Assembly (NCBI GenBank): GCA_035634255.1
Contig: DASQDI010000100.1
Span: 1-62,917 of the forward strand
DNA from: DATLMR01 sp035634255
GTDB taxonomy: Bacteria; Acidobacteriota; Blastocatellia; UBA7656
Length of the DNA: 62,917 nt
Direction of reading: 5' to 3'
Positions 35,973 to 44,556 of the stretch are shown in pieces. The number at the start of each line of letters is the position of its first letter. Position 1 is the stretch's first letter. Both the position numbers and the translations under genes were made by a program. The notes below the pieces were generated by a model, which saw nothing but the letters and a program-made list of their open reading frames with translations, had not been told where the DNA came from and did not search any database.

Positions 35973-36395
35973 ATGGATACTAAAATGGCGCCGAAGGCTG
36001 AAGGCGAAGAGAACGCGGCACAGCCCGAGATACCTGTATCTAACCCGCAGACCGGTACGGGAAAGCCACCCTCATATTCTATGATGGAGCCGAAGATGCG
36101 CCGCATCTACGGCGAGTTTTATAGAGAGATATATTTTTCGGAAGCGAAGCATCTGGACACGAAGACTCAGGAGTTGATCTCAATCGCCGCCTCCCTGGTC
36201 GCGAAGTGCCAGGGCTGCATCGAAGGCCATATGAAGAAGGCCATAGCGGCCGGCGCGACACGGGAAGAGATCAGCGAGACGATCTCCATCGCGTGCGCGA
36301 TAAACGCGGCGGCGGTCATAGACCTCACGGACATAGCCGCCAACAACATGAACATCAACCTTTTCCCGAGCGAAGGCCCGCGGTTCAAAGCCTGA
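35973..36395 (+). CDS. Carboxymuconolactone decarboxylase/AhpD-like protein
   Basis: 140 residues. After a disordered 35-residue N-terminus comes a CMD fold with the AhpD core: Glu67, Cys79-x2-Cys82 and His86 (KCQGCIEGHMKKAI). Such proteins act as alkylhydroperoxidases or disulfide reductases. AAGATREEISETI follows the active site as usual. A lipoprotein-like esterase starts 21 bases downstream and may be co-transcribed. Confidence 0.9.
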   Translation: MDTKMAPKAEGEENAAQPEIPVSNPQTGTGKPPSYSMMEPKMRRIYGEFYREIYFSEAKHLDTKTQELISIAASLVAKCQGCIEGHMKKAIAAGATREEISETISIACAINAAAVIDLTDIAANNMNINLFPSEGPRFKA

Positions 36396-36416
36396 GCCGC
36401 GGCATGAATTGAAAAA

Positions 36417-37370
36417 ATGAATACAACCAGACGAATCGTCACCGGCCTGATTCTGCTCGCGATCTCTTTGCCCGTCCTGGCAGCATACGCGGGCTGCGGT
36501 CAGAGCCCTGCCGCCTCCTCCGCGGCCCCCGCGCAAGCCGCCGCCGAGGACCGCGTCGAGTACGGCTCGCTTCAGTCCTCCGCACTCGGGCGGGAGTTGA
36601 GGTATGCCGTCCAGCTTCCCGCGTCCTACGACAAGGACAAGAGCAGGCAATACCCGGTCCTCTATTTCCTTCATGGGATGAACGGCACGGAAGGCGATTT
36701 CCAGAAGCGCGGGGTGGCCTCCGCCGTAAGCCGCCTGCGCCAGAGCGGCAAGATCGGCGAGTTCATAATCGTCGCGCCCGCCGGGGAGAACAGCTTCTAC
36801 ATCAACTCCAAGAACGGCCTGCGGTACGAGGACGCGATCATCAAAGACCTGATCCCCCACATCGAGAAGAGCTACCGCGCCGTCGGGAAGAGCGAGGGGC
36901 GGGCCATTCAGGGGATATCGATGGGCGGCTTCGGTGCCCTCTCGCTCGCGTTCAGGCACCCGGAGATGTTCTCGTCCGTCACCGCCCATAGCTCCGCCCT
37001 GTTCGAGGCTCTGCCGAACCCCACCGGCACCGACCGCCGCTCGCAGTTCATGAGCCGCATGATCGGCAACATGTACGGCAGCCCGCCCGACGAGGAGTAC
37101 TTTCGCTCATATAACCCTATCTCTCTGGCCGAGAGCAACGCGGCGGCGATCAAGAAAGCGGGCCTCAAGATATACTTCGACGTTGGGGACCACGACCGTT
37201 ACGGCTTTCAGACGAGCAACAAGGCGCTCGACGAGCGTCTGTCCGGCACGGGCATCGCGCACGAATTCCACGTCTTTCCGGGGGATCACGGCTGGGAGTA
37301 TATGATCTCCGTGGCAGACCGCTCTTACGATTTTCTCTGGAAGCATTTCAAGGCAGGCTCGAAGACGTAG
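36417..37370 (+). CDS. Exported esterase of the esterase D/feruloyl-esterase family
   Basis: 317 residues with an N-terminal signal peptide (about 1-26); Cys27 (AYAGC) gives an imperfect lipobox, so it may be a lipoprotein or a secreted enzyme. The alpha/beta hydrolase core has FLHGMNGTEGDF (oxyanion), the nucleophile Ser167 in QGISMGGFGAL, the acid in DVGDHDRYGF and the His in FPGDHGWEYM. All triad residues are present. It probably cleaves ester bonds in plant or cell-wall esters. It is followed by a strong terminator. Confidence 0.9.
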   Translation: MNTTRRIVTGLILLAISLPVLAAYAGCGQSPAASSAAPAQAAAEDRVEYGSLQSSALGRELRYAVQLPASYDKDKSRQYPVLYFLHGMNGTEGDFQKRGVASAVSRLRQSGKIGEFIIVAPAGENSFYINSKNGLRYEDAIIKDLIPHIEKSYRAVGKSEGRAIQGISMGGFGALSLAFRHPEMFSSVTAHSSALFEALPNPTGTDRRSQFMSRMIGNMYGSPPDEEYFRSYNPISLAESNAAAIKKAGLKIYFDVGDHDRYGFQTSNKALDERLSGTGIAHEFHVFPGDHGWEYMISVADRSYDFLWKHFKAGSKT

Positions 37371-37422
37371 TCGGCCCGGCTCCGGGCATTAAGGCAAACG
37401 GTTTCTCTGCATGTTATATTTA

Positions 37423-37453
37423 GGGCTGATGGCTGAAGCCATCGCCCTTTTTT
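37423..37453 (+). terminator. Rho-independent terminator after the esterase gene
   Basis: Stem GGGC-t-GATGGC (37423-37433, one bulged T) pairing with GCCATCGCCC (37438-37447), TGAA loop, then six Ts (37448-37453). It lies 55 bases before the next gene on the same strand and closes the esterase unit. Confidence 0.88.
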
Positions 37454-37508
37454 GTTTGCTCTGCGATTTTAAGGACCGGCTCTGTTTCCGGAGAGGAAGC
37501 CCGAAGAA

Positions 37509-38354
37509 GTGTCAAAGCACCTGACCGAGATCGCCCGAAACCGTTTCAGAGAGATCGTGGCGGGCAAAGACGAAGAGATCAACCTGGCCGAGGCGGCCCT
37601 GTTGATCGCGGCGGAAGAGTATTCGAGGCTCGATGTCTCCGAGTACCTCGAAAAGCTCGACAGGTTCGGAGACCTCGCCCGCGAGCGGTCGGGCGAAGCC
37701 CGCGACGATTACGACATGATCAACGCGATAAACAACACCCTATTCGAAGACCTCGGCTTCAGGGGGAACAGGAAGAATTATTACGACCCGCGAAACAGCT
37801 TCCTGAACGAAGTGATAGACCTGCGCCTGGGATTACCCATCACGCTGACGGTCGTCTACATCGAAGTCGCGCGGCGGATCGGATTCTCGGTGCAGGGGGT
37901 CGGCATGCCCGGCCATTTCATCGCCGTGCACTCGCGGGAGGGCGAAAACATCTACATCGACCCCTTCAATGAAGGCAAGCTGCTGGGCGAGCTCGGCTGC
38001 GCCGAGCTACTCAATCAAATGACCGGAGGTCAGCTGAAACTGGACCCGTCGCACCTAGCCCCCGTCACGAACAAGCAAATCCTTTCCCGGATGCTGGCGA
38101 ATCTACTGGGCATCTACGCGGGCAGCAACGACTACCACAGGGCGCTCGCGGCTACCGAGCGCATCCTTCTCATCACCCCGAACTCACCTGCGCACATCCG
38201 GGACCGGGGGCTGCTGCTCGCGGCGACCGGCAAGACTCGGAGCGCGGTCGACGAGCTTGAAAGGTATCTTGATATTCTTCCCGGAGCCGCGGACGCGGAG
38301 TCGGTACGTGAGCAGATAAAGAAGATCAGGCAGGGCCGCGCGAGGTTGAATTGA
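37509..38354 (+). CDS. SirB1-family protein (transglutaminase-like core plus TPR)
   Basis: 281 residues from GTG 37509. The Transglut_core2 domain spans about 60-175 (NAINNTLFEDLGFRGN, FLNEVIDLRLGLPITLTVVY, GVGMPGHFIAVH), then a TPR-like helical repeat (about 200-270, ALAATERILLITPNSPAHI). In relatives a Cys is seen before or in the LGIPITL segment; here the equivalent part reads RLGLPITLTV with no Cys, so a peptidase activity is doubtful. E. coli SirB1 lies by prmC; no such partner is here. Confidence 0.88.
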   Translation: MSKHLTEIARNRFREIVAGKDEEINLAEAALLIAAEEYSRLDVSEYLEKLDRFGDLARERSGEARDDYDMINAINNTLFEDLGFRGNRKNYYDPRNSFLNEVIDLRLGLPITLTVVYIEVARRIGFSVQGVGMPGHFIAVHSREGENIYIDPFNEGKLLGELGCAELLNQMTGGQLKLDPSHLAPVTNKQILSRMLANLLGIYAGSNDYHRALAATERILLITPNSPAHIRDRGLLLAATGKTRSAVDELERYLDILPGAADAESVREQIKKIRQGRARLN

Positions 38355-38500
38355 GCGTCAGGGGTCAGCGGCCGGGGGTCAGGATTCAGGGGCTAAGGAA
38401 GAATCATTTCAGATTCTTTCTATAGAGTCCCTTTCGATCTGATCGAAAATCTCTGATCGCATCACTGGCCCCTGACTCCCGACCACTGACCCCTGCCCCT
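38355..38500. repeat. Inverted pair of GGGGTCAG-type intergenic repeats
   Basis: The left copy (38355-38392) contains GGGGTCAG twice; the right copy (38466-38500) is its imperfect reverse complement (CTGACTCCC, CTGACCCCT). The pair flanks about 75 AT-richer bases and reaches the stop codon of the PEGA/TPR gene at 38499. The same motif recurs at 48663-48797. Confidence 0.75.
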
Positions 38501-39854
38501 ACTTCTTCCTTCTTGCCTCTAGGTCGGCAATCATTTTTTCCACCGTTTTATTCCGGAATTCGAGGTTTTGAGGGTTCTTGCTCAGAGCCGTCTTCAGTTC
38601 TTCGACGGCCTGCGTGATCTCCTTCTTGCCCTCTTTCCCCTTCTTGATCTGCGAGTAGACGATCCCGAGATTTCGGTGAGGCAGAGCGCTTGACGAATCG
38701 AGCTGCATCGCCTTCTGAATGTCCTTGATCCCTTCCTTGGATTCGCCCTTCAGAGCGCGTGCCAGTCCCAGCCCCGCGTGCGCCGGCGCGAGGTTCGCGT
38801 CGAGCTCTATCGCCTTCCGGTAAGCGTCGATTGCTTCCTTGTATTTGCTCCCCGCGCTGTAAGCCGAGCCGAGCGAGACATGGGCCATGGGCCACCGCGG
38901 CTCAAGCTGAGTCACCCTCAGGAAGACCGCCTCCGCCCCGCGCGCGTCGCCCTGCTCAAGCAGGACGTGCCCAAGCTGGTAGTGCGGAGCAACCCACGCA
39001 TCATCAAGCCCGATGGCCCGCTCAAGCTCGCTCCTGACCTCGGAGAGCAAAGCCCCGTCCGGGCCGGCCTCGCCATTCTGACTCGCGTTGGCATTAGAGG
39101 AGCCGCCGCCCGAGTAATGGTCGAGCAGGCTCAGCACCGCGCGAAGGTAGGCCGCCTGCGCCTGTATGCGCTTGTCGTCGGATTTGAGGGTCGCGGCGGT
39201 ATTCGCGACCTCGGCCGCCGAAGCGACCTCTTCGCGCTTGATCCTTCTCCAATCTGAAGTCGTGCGCGCGATCACCTGAGCCGCCGACTCGCTCATCTTC
39301 GCCGCCAGCACTCCTCGCATTCGGACTATTTCAGGGTTGTCCGGGAATTTAGTCGCGAGGTCTTTGACCAGGGCGAGCGCGTTGGGAGTCTCCGGCCCGG
39401 TCAGCTTCCCTTCCGCCGTCAGAGTGTTGAACTCTTTGATCACATCGTCGAGGCTCGGGGTGAGCTTGAAGACGAGTGTTGGGGATTCGGTGCCGGCCTG
39501 GAATCCACGCAGGAGAGGGTTGTACCCATCCTTGCGGACGCCGATGCTGTACTGGCCGAGCGGCAGCTTGTCGAATTGAATCTTCCCTTCGGCATTAGTT
39601 ACGCCGCGCTGCTCTCCGTTGATGTAGACGGCGCTCTCGGGCGGCTCCGTCAGGACGGTGAGCGTTACGGTGAGCGGTTGCGGCTCGGCCCGGCCCGCGG
39701 GTTTCTTGACGGGCCTCTTGCTTCTCGGGGTCGTCCCCGGAGGGCGGCCGGAAGGGTCCTGCGCCATGCACTCATCAACCGGGCCGCCGGAAAGCAGGAA
39801 GATCAGAGCCAGGCCGAAGCCAAACGATTTACGACGTGATTTCACAGAATCCAT
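38499..39854 (-). CDS. PEGA- and TPR-domain protein, probably exported
   Basis: 451 residues. A signal peptide (about 8-32, FGLALIFLLSGGPVDECMAQ), a Pro/Arg-rich linker, one PEGA domain (about 60-130: TEPPESAVYINGEQRGVTN and LPLGQYSIGVRKDGY), then about five TPR repeats (about 290-420: YQLGHVLLEQGDARGAE, SLGSAYSAGSKYKEAIDAY, AGLGLARALKGESKEGIKD). It may be a periplasmic scaffold; no partner is obvious. Its promoter has a perfect -10 box. Confidence 0.9.
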   Translation of the reverse strand: MDSVKSRRKSFGFGLALIFLLSGGPVDECMAQDPSGRPPGTTPRSKRPVKKPAGRAEPQPLTVTLTVLTEPPESAVYINGEQRGVTNAEGKIQFDKLPLGQYSIGVRKDGYNPLLRGFQAGTESPTLVFKLTPSLDDVIKEFNTLTAEGKLTGPETPNALALVKDLATKFPDNPEIVRMRGVLAAKMSESAAQVIARTTSDWRRIKREEVASAAEVANTAATLKSDDKRIQAQAAYLRAVLSLLDHYSGGGSSNANASQNGEAGPDGALLSEVRSELERAIGLDDAWVAPHYQLGHVLLEQGDARGAEAVFLRVTQLEPRWPMAHVSLGSAYSAGSKYKEAIDAYRKAIELDANLAPAHAGLGLARALKGESKEGIKDIQKAMQLDSSSALPHRNLGIVYSQIKKGKEGKKEITQAVEELKTALSKNPQNLEFRNKTVEKMIADLEARRKK

Positions 39855-39873
39855 AGTTCTACCTCGGGGCGTT

Positions 39874-39902
39874 ATTATAGCGCACCTCTCTTATTCAACC
39901 AA
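39874..39902 (-). promoter_or_regulatory. Sigma-70 promoter for the PEGA/TPR gene
   Basis: On the minus strand TTGGTT (39897-39902) and a consensus TATAAT (39874-39879) stand 17 bases apart. The transcript would start about 14 bases before the ATG at 39854, so the leader is very short. Confidence 0.6.
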
Positions 39903-40025
39903 TAATTACGACGACTGTTTTCTGGGTGGGTTTCGCCGGATGGGAGGCGATGGGTCGCCGGGGAGGGCGGTCGGGAGACTGCGCGAACTCGCGCCCCGGC
40001 CTCCCGGAAGCGCATTCATCGCGGC

Positions 40026-40199
40026 TTAACAGATGAAGAAGATTTTGCTCAACAACTCCCCGCTCGGCATGATGTCGAGGTAGGATATCAAAGCGGGCTG
40101 CGGCTTCGTCACGGCCTCGGGCCTGTGCTTTACAGAACAGGCGGGAGCCGCGGATAAAGCGATGAGCAGAAGAATCGCTATTAATAATGGCCTCTTCAT
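40026..40199 (-). CDS. Tiny putative lipoprotein, 57 residues
   Basis: ATG 40199 follows GGAGGG and opens a 57-residue frame: a signal peptide (MKRPLLIAILLLIALSAAPAC), a lipobox-like Cys21, then 36 residues with PEAVTKPQPALISYLDIMP ending SKIFFIC. The frame is open further upstream, but that part has no signal. It could be an entericidin-like small lipoprotein; no family recognised. Confidence 0.6.
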   Translation of the reverse strand: MKRPLLIAILLLIALSAAPACSVKHRPEAVTKPQPALISYLDIMPSGELLSKIFFIC

Positions 40200-40533
40200 A
40201 TTCCCTCCGGCGAGTTCAACTGCAACGCACGTTCCGTGATTAACGGTACGGGCGGCGCTCGTTTTGCCGAGAAAATTCGAAGGGTGACAGTCCGAGTGTA
40301 CTAACATGATTCAAGAGTGATGACCTGAAAATTTGCATCGCGCGAAACATCTCGCGAGACAGGGGCGAACATGTTGATGGATCGACGCCATCTGATTTTC
40401 GGAATGTTTCGAAAAGAAGGGATTCTTGTTCACGGCTCCTTTAAAGTATCACCTCATCGTAGTAGAATTGCGAGTTATTCAGTTGAGTCCGTGTGCTCTG
40501 CAATGGAGCAGGCGGGCGATTGAGGGGATAAAA

Positions 40534-40794
40534 ATGGCTGACATCAAGGTCTATACAACGAGCTGGAGCGGGGACTGCGATCAAGCCAAACAGTTCCTCG
40601 ACGACGAGGGGATTTTTTACGAAGAGATTGATATCGAAGATTCGGCGGCGGGCGCGAGGTTCGTCGAGACCGCGAACGGAGGCAAGCGCATAGTGCCGAC
40701 CTTCGATATAGACGGGACCGTATTCAGCCTCAAGCCGTTCGACTGGAAGAAGCTTCAGAAGCAGCTTGAGCGGCTCGGGGTCGAAGAGGACTGA
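40534..40794 (+). CDS. Glutaredoxin-family protein lacking the N-terminal catalytic Cys
   Basis: 86 residues from ATG 40534 (GAGGGG upstream). A thioredoxin fold of the mycoredoxin/NrdH type: IKVYTTSW at the N-terminus, then SGDC, AKQFLDDEGIFYEEIDIED, the cis-Pro loop IVPTFDIDGTVF and a C-terminal helix. In relatives the motif is CGDC or CxxC; here the first Cys is Ser12 (AGC), only Cys15 is left, so normal dithiol chemistry is unlikely. It precedes xseA by 44 bases. Confidence 0.88.
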   Translation: MADIKVYTTSWSGDCDQAKQFLDDEGIFYEEIDIEDSAAGARFVETANGGKRIVPTFDIDGTVFSLKPFDWKKLQKQLERLGVEED

Positions 40795-40838
40795 ACACTC
40801 CGCGGGCCAGTCCCAGGTCATTGCTTCCGGGAATATTG

Positions 40839-42191
40839 ATGCCGCAATTTAGTTTCCTCGAACAATTGATGCAGGAGCGCAGGGCTCTCTCGGTTTCCGA
40901 ACTGACCGCTCAGGTAAAGATTCTGGTCGAGAGGCAATTCCAGGAGGTCTGGGTCGAGGGCGAAGTCTCCAATTTCAGACGCCACTCTTCGGGCCACTGG
41001 TACTTCACCCTTAAAGACGAGGGGGCGATGCTGAGGTGCGCCAGCTTTCGCATGCAGAACCGCCTCATCAGGTTCACTCCCGAAGACGGCCTGACGGTCC
41101 GGGCGCACGGTCGCATCTCGCTCTACGAGGCCCGCGGCGAGTATCAACTGCTGGTCGAATACCTCGAACCCGTGGGCGTCGGCGCGCTGCAAGTCGCCTT
41201 CGAGCAGATGAAGTCGCGCCTCGCCTCCGAAGGTCTGTTCGACCTTGAGCGCAAGCGGGCCCTCCCCCTCCTGCCCCGCTGCATCGGGGTCGTCACGTCG
41301 CCGACCGGCGCGGCGATACGCGACATACTGCGCGTCATCAAGCGCCGCAATGAAGGCGTGAGCGTCAAGATCGCCCCGGCCCGCGTGCAGGGCGAGGGCG
41401 CGGGGTCGGAGATAGCCGGGGCCATCGCGCTCCTCAACCGCTGCGAAGAGGTGGACGTAATAATCGTGGGCCGCGGAGGAGGCTCGACCGAAGACCTCTG
41501 GGCTTTCAACGAAGAGGCCGTGGCCCGCGCCATCTTCGAGTCCCGAGCGCCCGTGGTCTCCGCCGTCGGCCACGAGACGGACTTCACCATCGCGGACTTC
41601 GTGGCCGACCTGCGCGCGTCCACCCCCTCGGCGGCGGCGGAGATCGTGTCTATAGCCCGCGACGAGATTCAGGCTCAGCTCAGAGGGCTGAACGAGGCGA
41701 TGGAGGGCGCGGTCCGTTACCGCCTGCTCCAGCTTCAAAGCGACCTTTCGGAGGTTTCATCGAGCCGCGCATTCAACGAAGTGCCCGCCCGCATTCAGGC
41801 GGGCTCGCAGAGGCTCGACTCGGCTATTTACTCCCTTGAGAACGCCTTCCGCCGGGCGGTAAAGCTGAAGCGCGCGCGCCACGAGAAGGTGGCGCTCAGG
41901 CTCAGGGATTCGGACGTGAGGCGGGGCCTGATCGAGCGGCGCGGCGCGCTCGCGCTCCTTTCGGAGAGGCTCAAATCGGCGGGCCGCGCGCGGGTCGAGA
42001 GCGGGGGCGAGAAGCTCTCCGTGCAGGCCGTCAGGCTCGACGCGCTGTCGCCGCTCGCCGTGCTCGGGCGCGGCTACGCCATCGCCTTCGACTCCGAGGG
42101 CCGCATAGTCAAACGGGCGGCGGACGTTTCAAGGGGCTCGCGACTCCGCGTCCGTCTCGGGGAGGGCGAGGTCGAGTGCATCGCAGAATAA
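40839..42191 (+). CDS. xseA: Exodeoxyribonuclease VII large subunit XseA
   Basis: Catalytic subunit of exonuclease VII, which digests single-stranded DNA. 450 residues from ATG 40839. The N-terminal OB fold reads VWVEGEVSNFRRHSSGHWYFTLKDEGA; the catalytic core has CIGVVTSPTGAAIRDIL and VIIVGRGGGSTEDLWAFNEE, AVGHETDFTIADFVADLRASTPSAAAE; then a long coiled coil and the end PLAVLGRGYAIAF. The small subunit xseB lies beyond one intervening methyltransferase gene. Confidence 0.96.
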   Translation: MPQFSFLEQLMQERRALSVSELTAQVKILVERQFQEVWVEGEVSNFRRHSSGHWYFTLKDEGAMLRCASFRMQNRLIRFTPEDGLTVRAHGRISLYEARGEYQLLVEYLEPVGVGALQVAFEQMKSRLASEGLFDLERKRALPLLPRCIGVVTSPTGAAIRDILRVIKRRNEGVSVKIAPARVQGEGAGSEIAGAIALLNRCEEVDVIIVGRGGGSTEDLWAFNEEAVARAIFESRAPVVSAVGHETDFTIADFVADLRASTPSAAAEIVSIARDEIQAQLRGLNEAMEGAVRYRLLQLQSDLSEVSSSRAFNEVPARIQAGSQRLDSAIYSLENAFRRAVKLKRARHEKVALRLRDSDVRRGLIERRGALALLSERLKSAGRARVESGGEKLSVQAVRLDALSPLAVLGRGYAIAFDSEGRIVKRAADVSRGSRLRVRLGEGEVECIAE

Positions 42192-42220
42192 CGTGACGAA
42201 TAAGGAGAATTGATCCGGTA

Positions 42221-43237
42221 ATGGCACAAGGAACGACCCAACCTAATCTCACACCGCAGCAGATCACGGAAGACCTCTGGGCCGCCTGGAAGACTCAGGC
42301 GCTCATAGCGGGGATCGAATTGGGAGTCTTCACCCACATCTCCGAAGGCAAGAGGACCGCGAAGGAGATAGCGAAAGCGGCCCGCGCTTCGCTCAGGGGG
42401 ATGCAGAGCCTGCTCGACGCGCTGGTCGGGGTCGGCTACCTGAACCGCAAGGGCGAGAGGTATGGCCTTGAGCCCATATCCGAGCGGTTCCTCGTGAGCA
42501 CCAAAGAGACTTACATGGGGGGCATGGCCTTTTCCACTAAGATCGTGTGGGATTCCTGGGGTCATCTGGCGGAGTCCGTGAGGACGGGCCGCCCCGTACA
42601 GACGGTCGATACTGCCGAAGGCGGCCGCGAGTTCTTCCCCAAGCTGGTGAGCGGCATCTTCCCCGCGAGCTACGCCGCCGCGCGCGCGACGGTCGCGGCC
42701 CTGCCGGAGAAGGCGCGCGGTAAAATCAGGAACATACTCGACGTGGCCGCGGGCTCGGGCGCGTGGTCGCTCGCCTTCGCGCAGGCCATCCCCGAGGCGC
42801 GCGTGACGGTCATCGATTACCCGGAAGTGACCCCGATAACGCGGCAGTACGTCGAGCAGTTCGGGGCCGCCGACAGGTACGATTACATCGAGGGCAATTT
42901 GCGCGAGATCGATTTCGGGCGCGGCCTCTATGACCTCGTGATACTCGGGCACATAATCCACTCCGAGGGCGAGAAGTGGGGGAAGAGGCTGGTGAAGAAA
43001 TCCCACAAGGCCCTGAATGACGGGGGGCAACTGCTGATCGCCGAGATGGTCCCGAATGACGCGCGCACGGCCCCGGCGATCCCTCTGCTCTTCGGGCTGA
43101 ACATGCTCCTGCACACGGACGAGGGGGGGGTCTACACGATGCGCGAGTACAGGGAATGGCTCAAGGGCTCGGGCTTCAGGTCGGTCAGGACTATCGACGC
43201 CCCCGCGCCGTCGCCGATCATTATGGCTACGAAATGA
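42221..43237 (+). CDS. O-methyltransferase of the hydroxyneurosporene/acetylserotonin (COMT) family
   Basis: 338 residues. An N-terminal winged-helix dimerisation domain (about 20-100, ALIAGIELGVFTHI and SLLDALVGVGYL) and a C-terminal SAM fold with ILDVAAGSGAWSLAFAQ (motif I), ARVTVIDYPEVTP, DLVILGHIIHSEG and the general-base region. Such enzymes methylate hydroxyl groups on carotenoids or polyketides and quinones. The gene splits xseA from xseB, with 29- and 24-base gaps, in an operon that also makes isoprenoid precursors; this suggests an isoprenoid substrate but does not prove it. Confidence 0.9.
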   Translation: MAQGTTQPNLTPQQITEDLWAAWKTQALIAGIELGVFTHISEGKRTAKEIAKAARASLRGMQSLLDALVGVGYLNRKGERYGLEPISERFLVSTKETYMGGMAFSTKIVWDSWGHLAESVRTGRPVQTVDTAEGGREFFPKLVSGIFPASYAAARATVAALPEKARGKIRNILDVAAGSGAWSLAFAQAIPEARVTVIDYPEVTPITRQYVEQFGAADRYDYIEGNLREIDFGRGLYDLVILGHIIHSEGEKWGKRLVKKSHKALNDGGQLLIAEMVPNDARTAPAIPLLFGLNMLLHTDEGGVYTMREYREWLKGSGFRSVRTIDAPAPSPIIMATK

Positions 43238-43261
43238 TAAGAGAGACGTGTCAGTCCAATT

Positions 43262-43495
43262 ATGAATACCGAGAAGAGTTTTGAATCATCGCTCAGAGAG
43301 CTTGAGCAGATAGTGGACGAGCTGGAGGCAGGCGACCTCCCTCTTGAAAAGTCGCTTGAACTCTTCGAGCAGGGGGTGCGGCTCTCCCGCGAGTGCCAGA
43401 AACGTCTCGACGACGCAGAGCGGAAAGTCGAGATCCTGCTCAAAGGCGAGGGCGGGTCAATCGAGGCCGTGCCCTTCGACGAGTCGGAAGAATGA
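43262..43495 (+). CDS. xseB: Exodeoxyribonuclease VII small subunit XseB
   Basis: 77 residues, normal length. The signature FESSLRELEQIVDELEAGDLPLEKSLELFEQGVRLSRECQKRL is typical of the helical hairpin that wraps XseA. Its stop overlaps the start of the polyprenyl synthase gene by 4 bases (ATGA), implying translational coupling. Confidence 0.95.
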   Translation: MNTEKSFESSLRELEQIVDELEAGDLPLEKSLELFEQGVRLSRECQKRLDDAERKVEILLKGEGGSIEAVPFDESEE

Positions 43496-44391
43496 CGGTC
43501 GCTGAAACCACATTAAACTATTTCACGCGGCGCTCGGAAGAGGTGAACAGGTGGCTTGAATGCTTCGTCCCCTCGGAAAGCGTGCCGCCCCACCGGCTTC
43601 ACCGCGCCATGCGCTACAGCCTGCTCGCGGGGGGCAAGCGGCTCCGCCCCATTCTGGTGCTCGCGGCGGGCGAGGCATTCGGGGCCGAGGCCGACGACCT
43701 CATGCCGTCCGCCTGCGCCATCGAGATGATCCACACCTACTCGCTCATCCACGACGACCTCCCCGCAATGGACAACGACGGCCTGCGACGGGGCATGCCC
43801 ACCTGCCACAAGGCGTTCGGGGAAGCCACGGCCATACTCGCGGGCGACGCCCTGCTGACGCAGGCGTTCCGCGTCCTCTCGTCCGACTCGGCGGGCCGCG
43901 ACCACGCGAGACAGCTCCGCGTGATCCGGGAGATTTCGACCGCCGCGGGGACCGTCGAGGCCCTCATCGGCGGGCAGGTCATCGACATCGAGAGCGAAGG
44001 CAAAGAGATCGACGACTCGACGCTCGAATACATTCACCGCTCGAAGACGGGCGCGATGATCCGCGCCTCCACCGTGGTCGGGGCCATCCTCGGCGGGGCG
44101 ACGGAGGAGCAGGTGTCGGCGGTCGGCGAGTACGGGGAGAGGATCGGGCTCGCGTTTCAGATAGCCGACGACATTCTCGATATAATCTCGACCAGCGAAG
44201 AGCTCGGCAAGACCGCCGGTAAAGACCTGACGGCGCGCAAGGCGACCTACCCTTCCCTCCACGGGATCGAGGCGTCGGAGGCGCGGGCGCGCAGGCTCGT
44301 AGACGAGGCCGTCGAGATCATTTCGCGGCTCGACGCCGACACCGGGCGACTGGAAGAGATCGCCGAATTCATCATTGCGCGCAGATCGTAA
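43492..44391 (+). CDS. Polyprenyl (farnesyl/geranylgeranyl) diphosphate synthase
   Basis: 299 residues from ATG 43492, overlapping xseB by 4 bases. Trans-prenyltransferase motifs: GGKRLRPILVLAAGEAFG, first Asp-rich motif HDDLPAMDND, GDALLTQAFRVL, the second Asp-rich motif FQIADDILD and KATYPSLHGIE near the end. It makes short prenyl diphosphates for quinones, carotenoids and undecaprenyl phosphate; chain length is likely C15-C20. xseB-ispA-dxs is a common cluster, supporting the call. Confidence 0.93.
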   Translation: MTVAETTLNYFTRRSEEVNRWLECFVPSESVPPHRLHRAMRYSLLAGGKRLRPILVLAAGEAFGAEADDLMPSACAIEMIHTYSLIHDDLPAMDNDGLRRGMPTCHKAFGEATAILAGDALLTQAFRVLSSDSAGRDHARQLRVIREISTAAGTVEALIGGQVIDIESEGKEIDDSTLEYIHRSKTGAMIRASTVVGAILGGATEEQVSAVGEYGERIGLAFQIADDILDIISTSEELGKTAGKDLTARKATYPSLHGIEASEARARRLVDEAVEIISRLDADTGRLEEIAEFIIARRS

Positions 44392-44556
44392 TGCGTTTAT
44401 GCTTTCTGTTTCCTTGAACCCCCGAGCGCTTTTTATGGGATACACGCGCGAGCGCTGTGAATCCGAACATATTTAATCGAGATGCCGCGTGCATCCCTAT
44501 AGCCAATGCCCGCATCGAACTCGGGCGAAATAGATACACCGGGAGAACCGATCATC

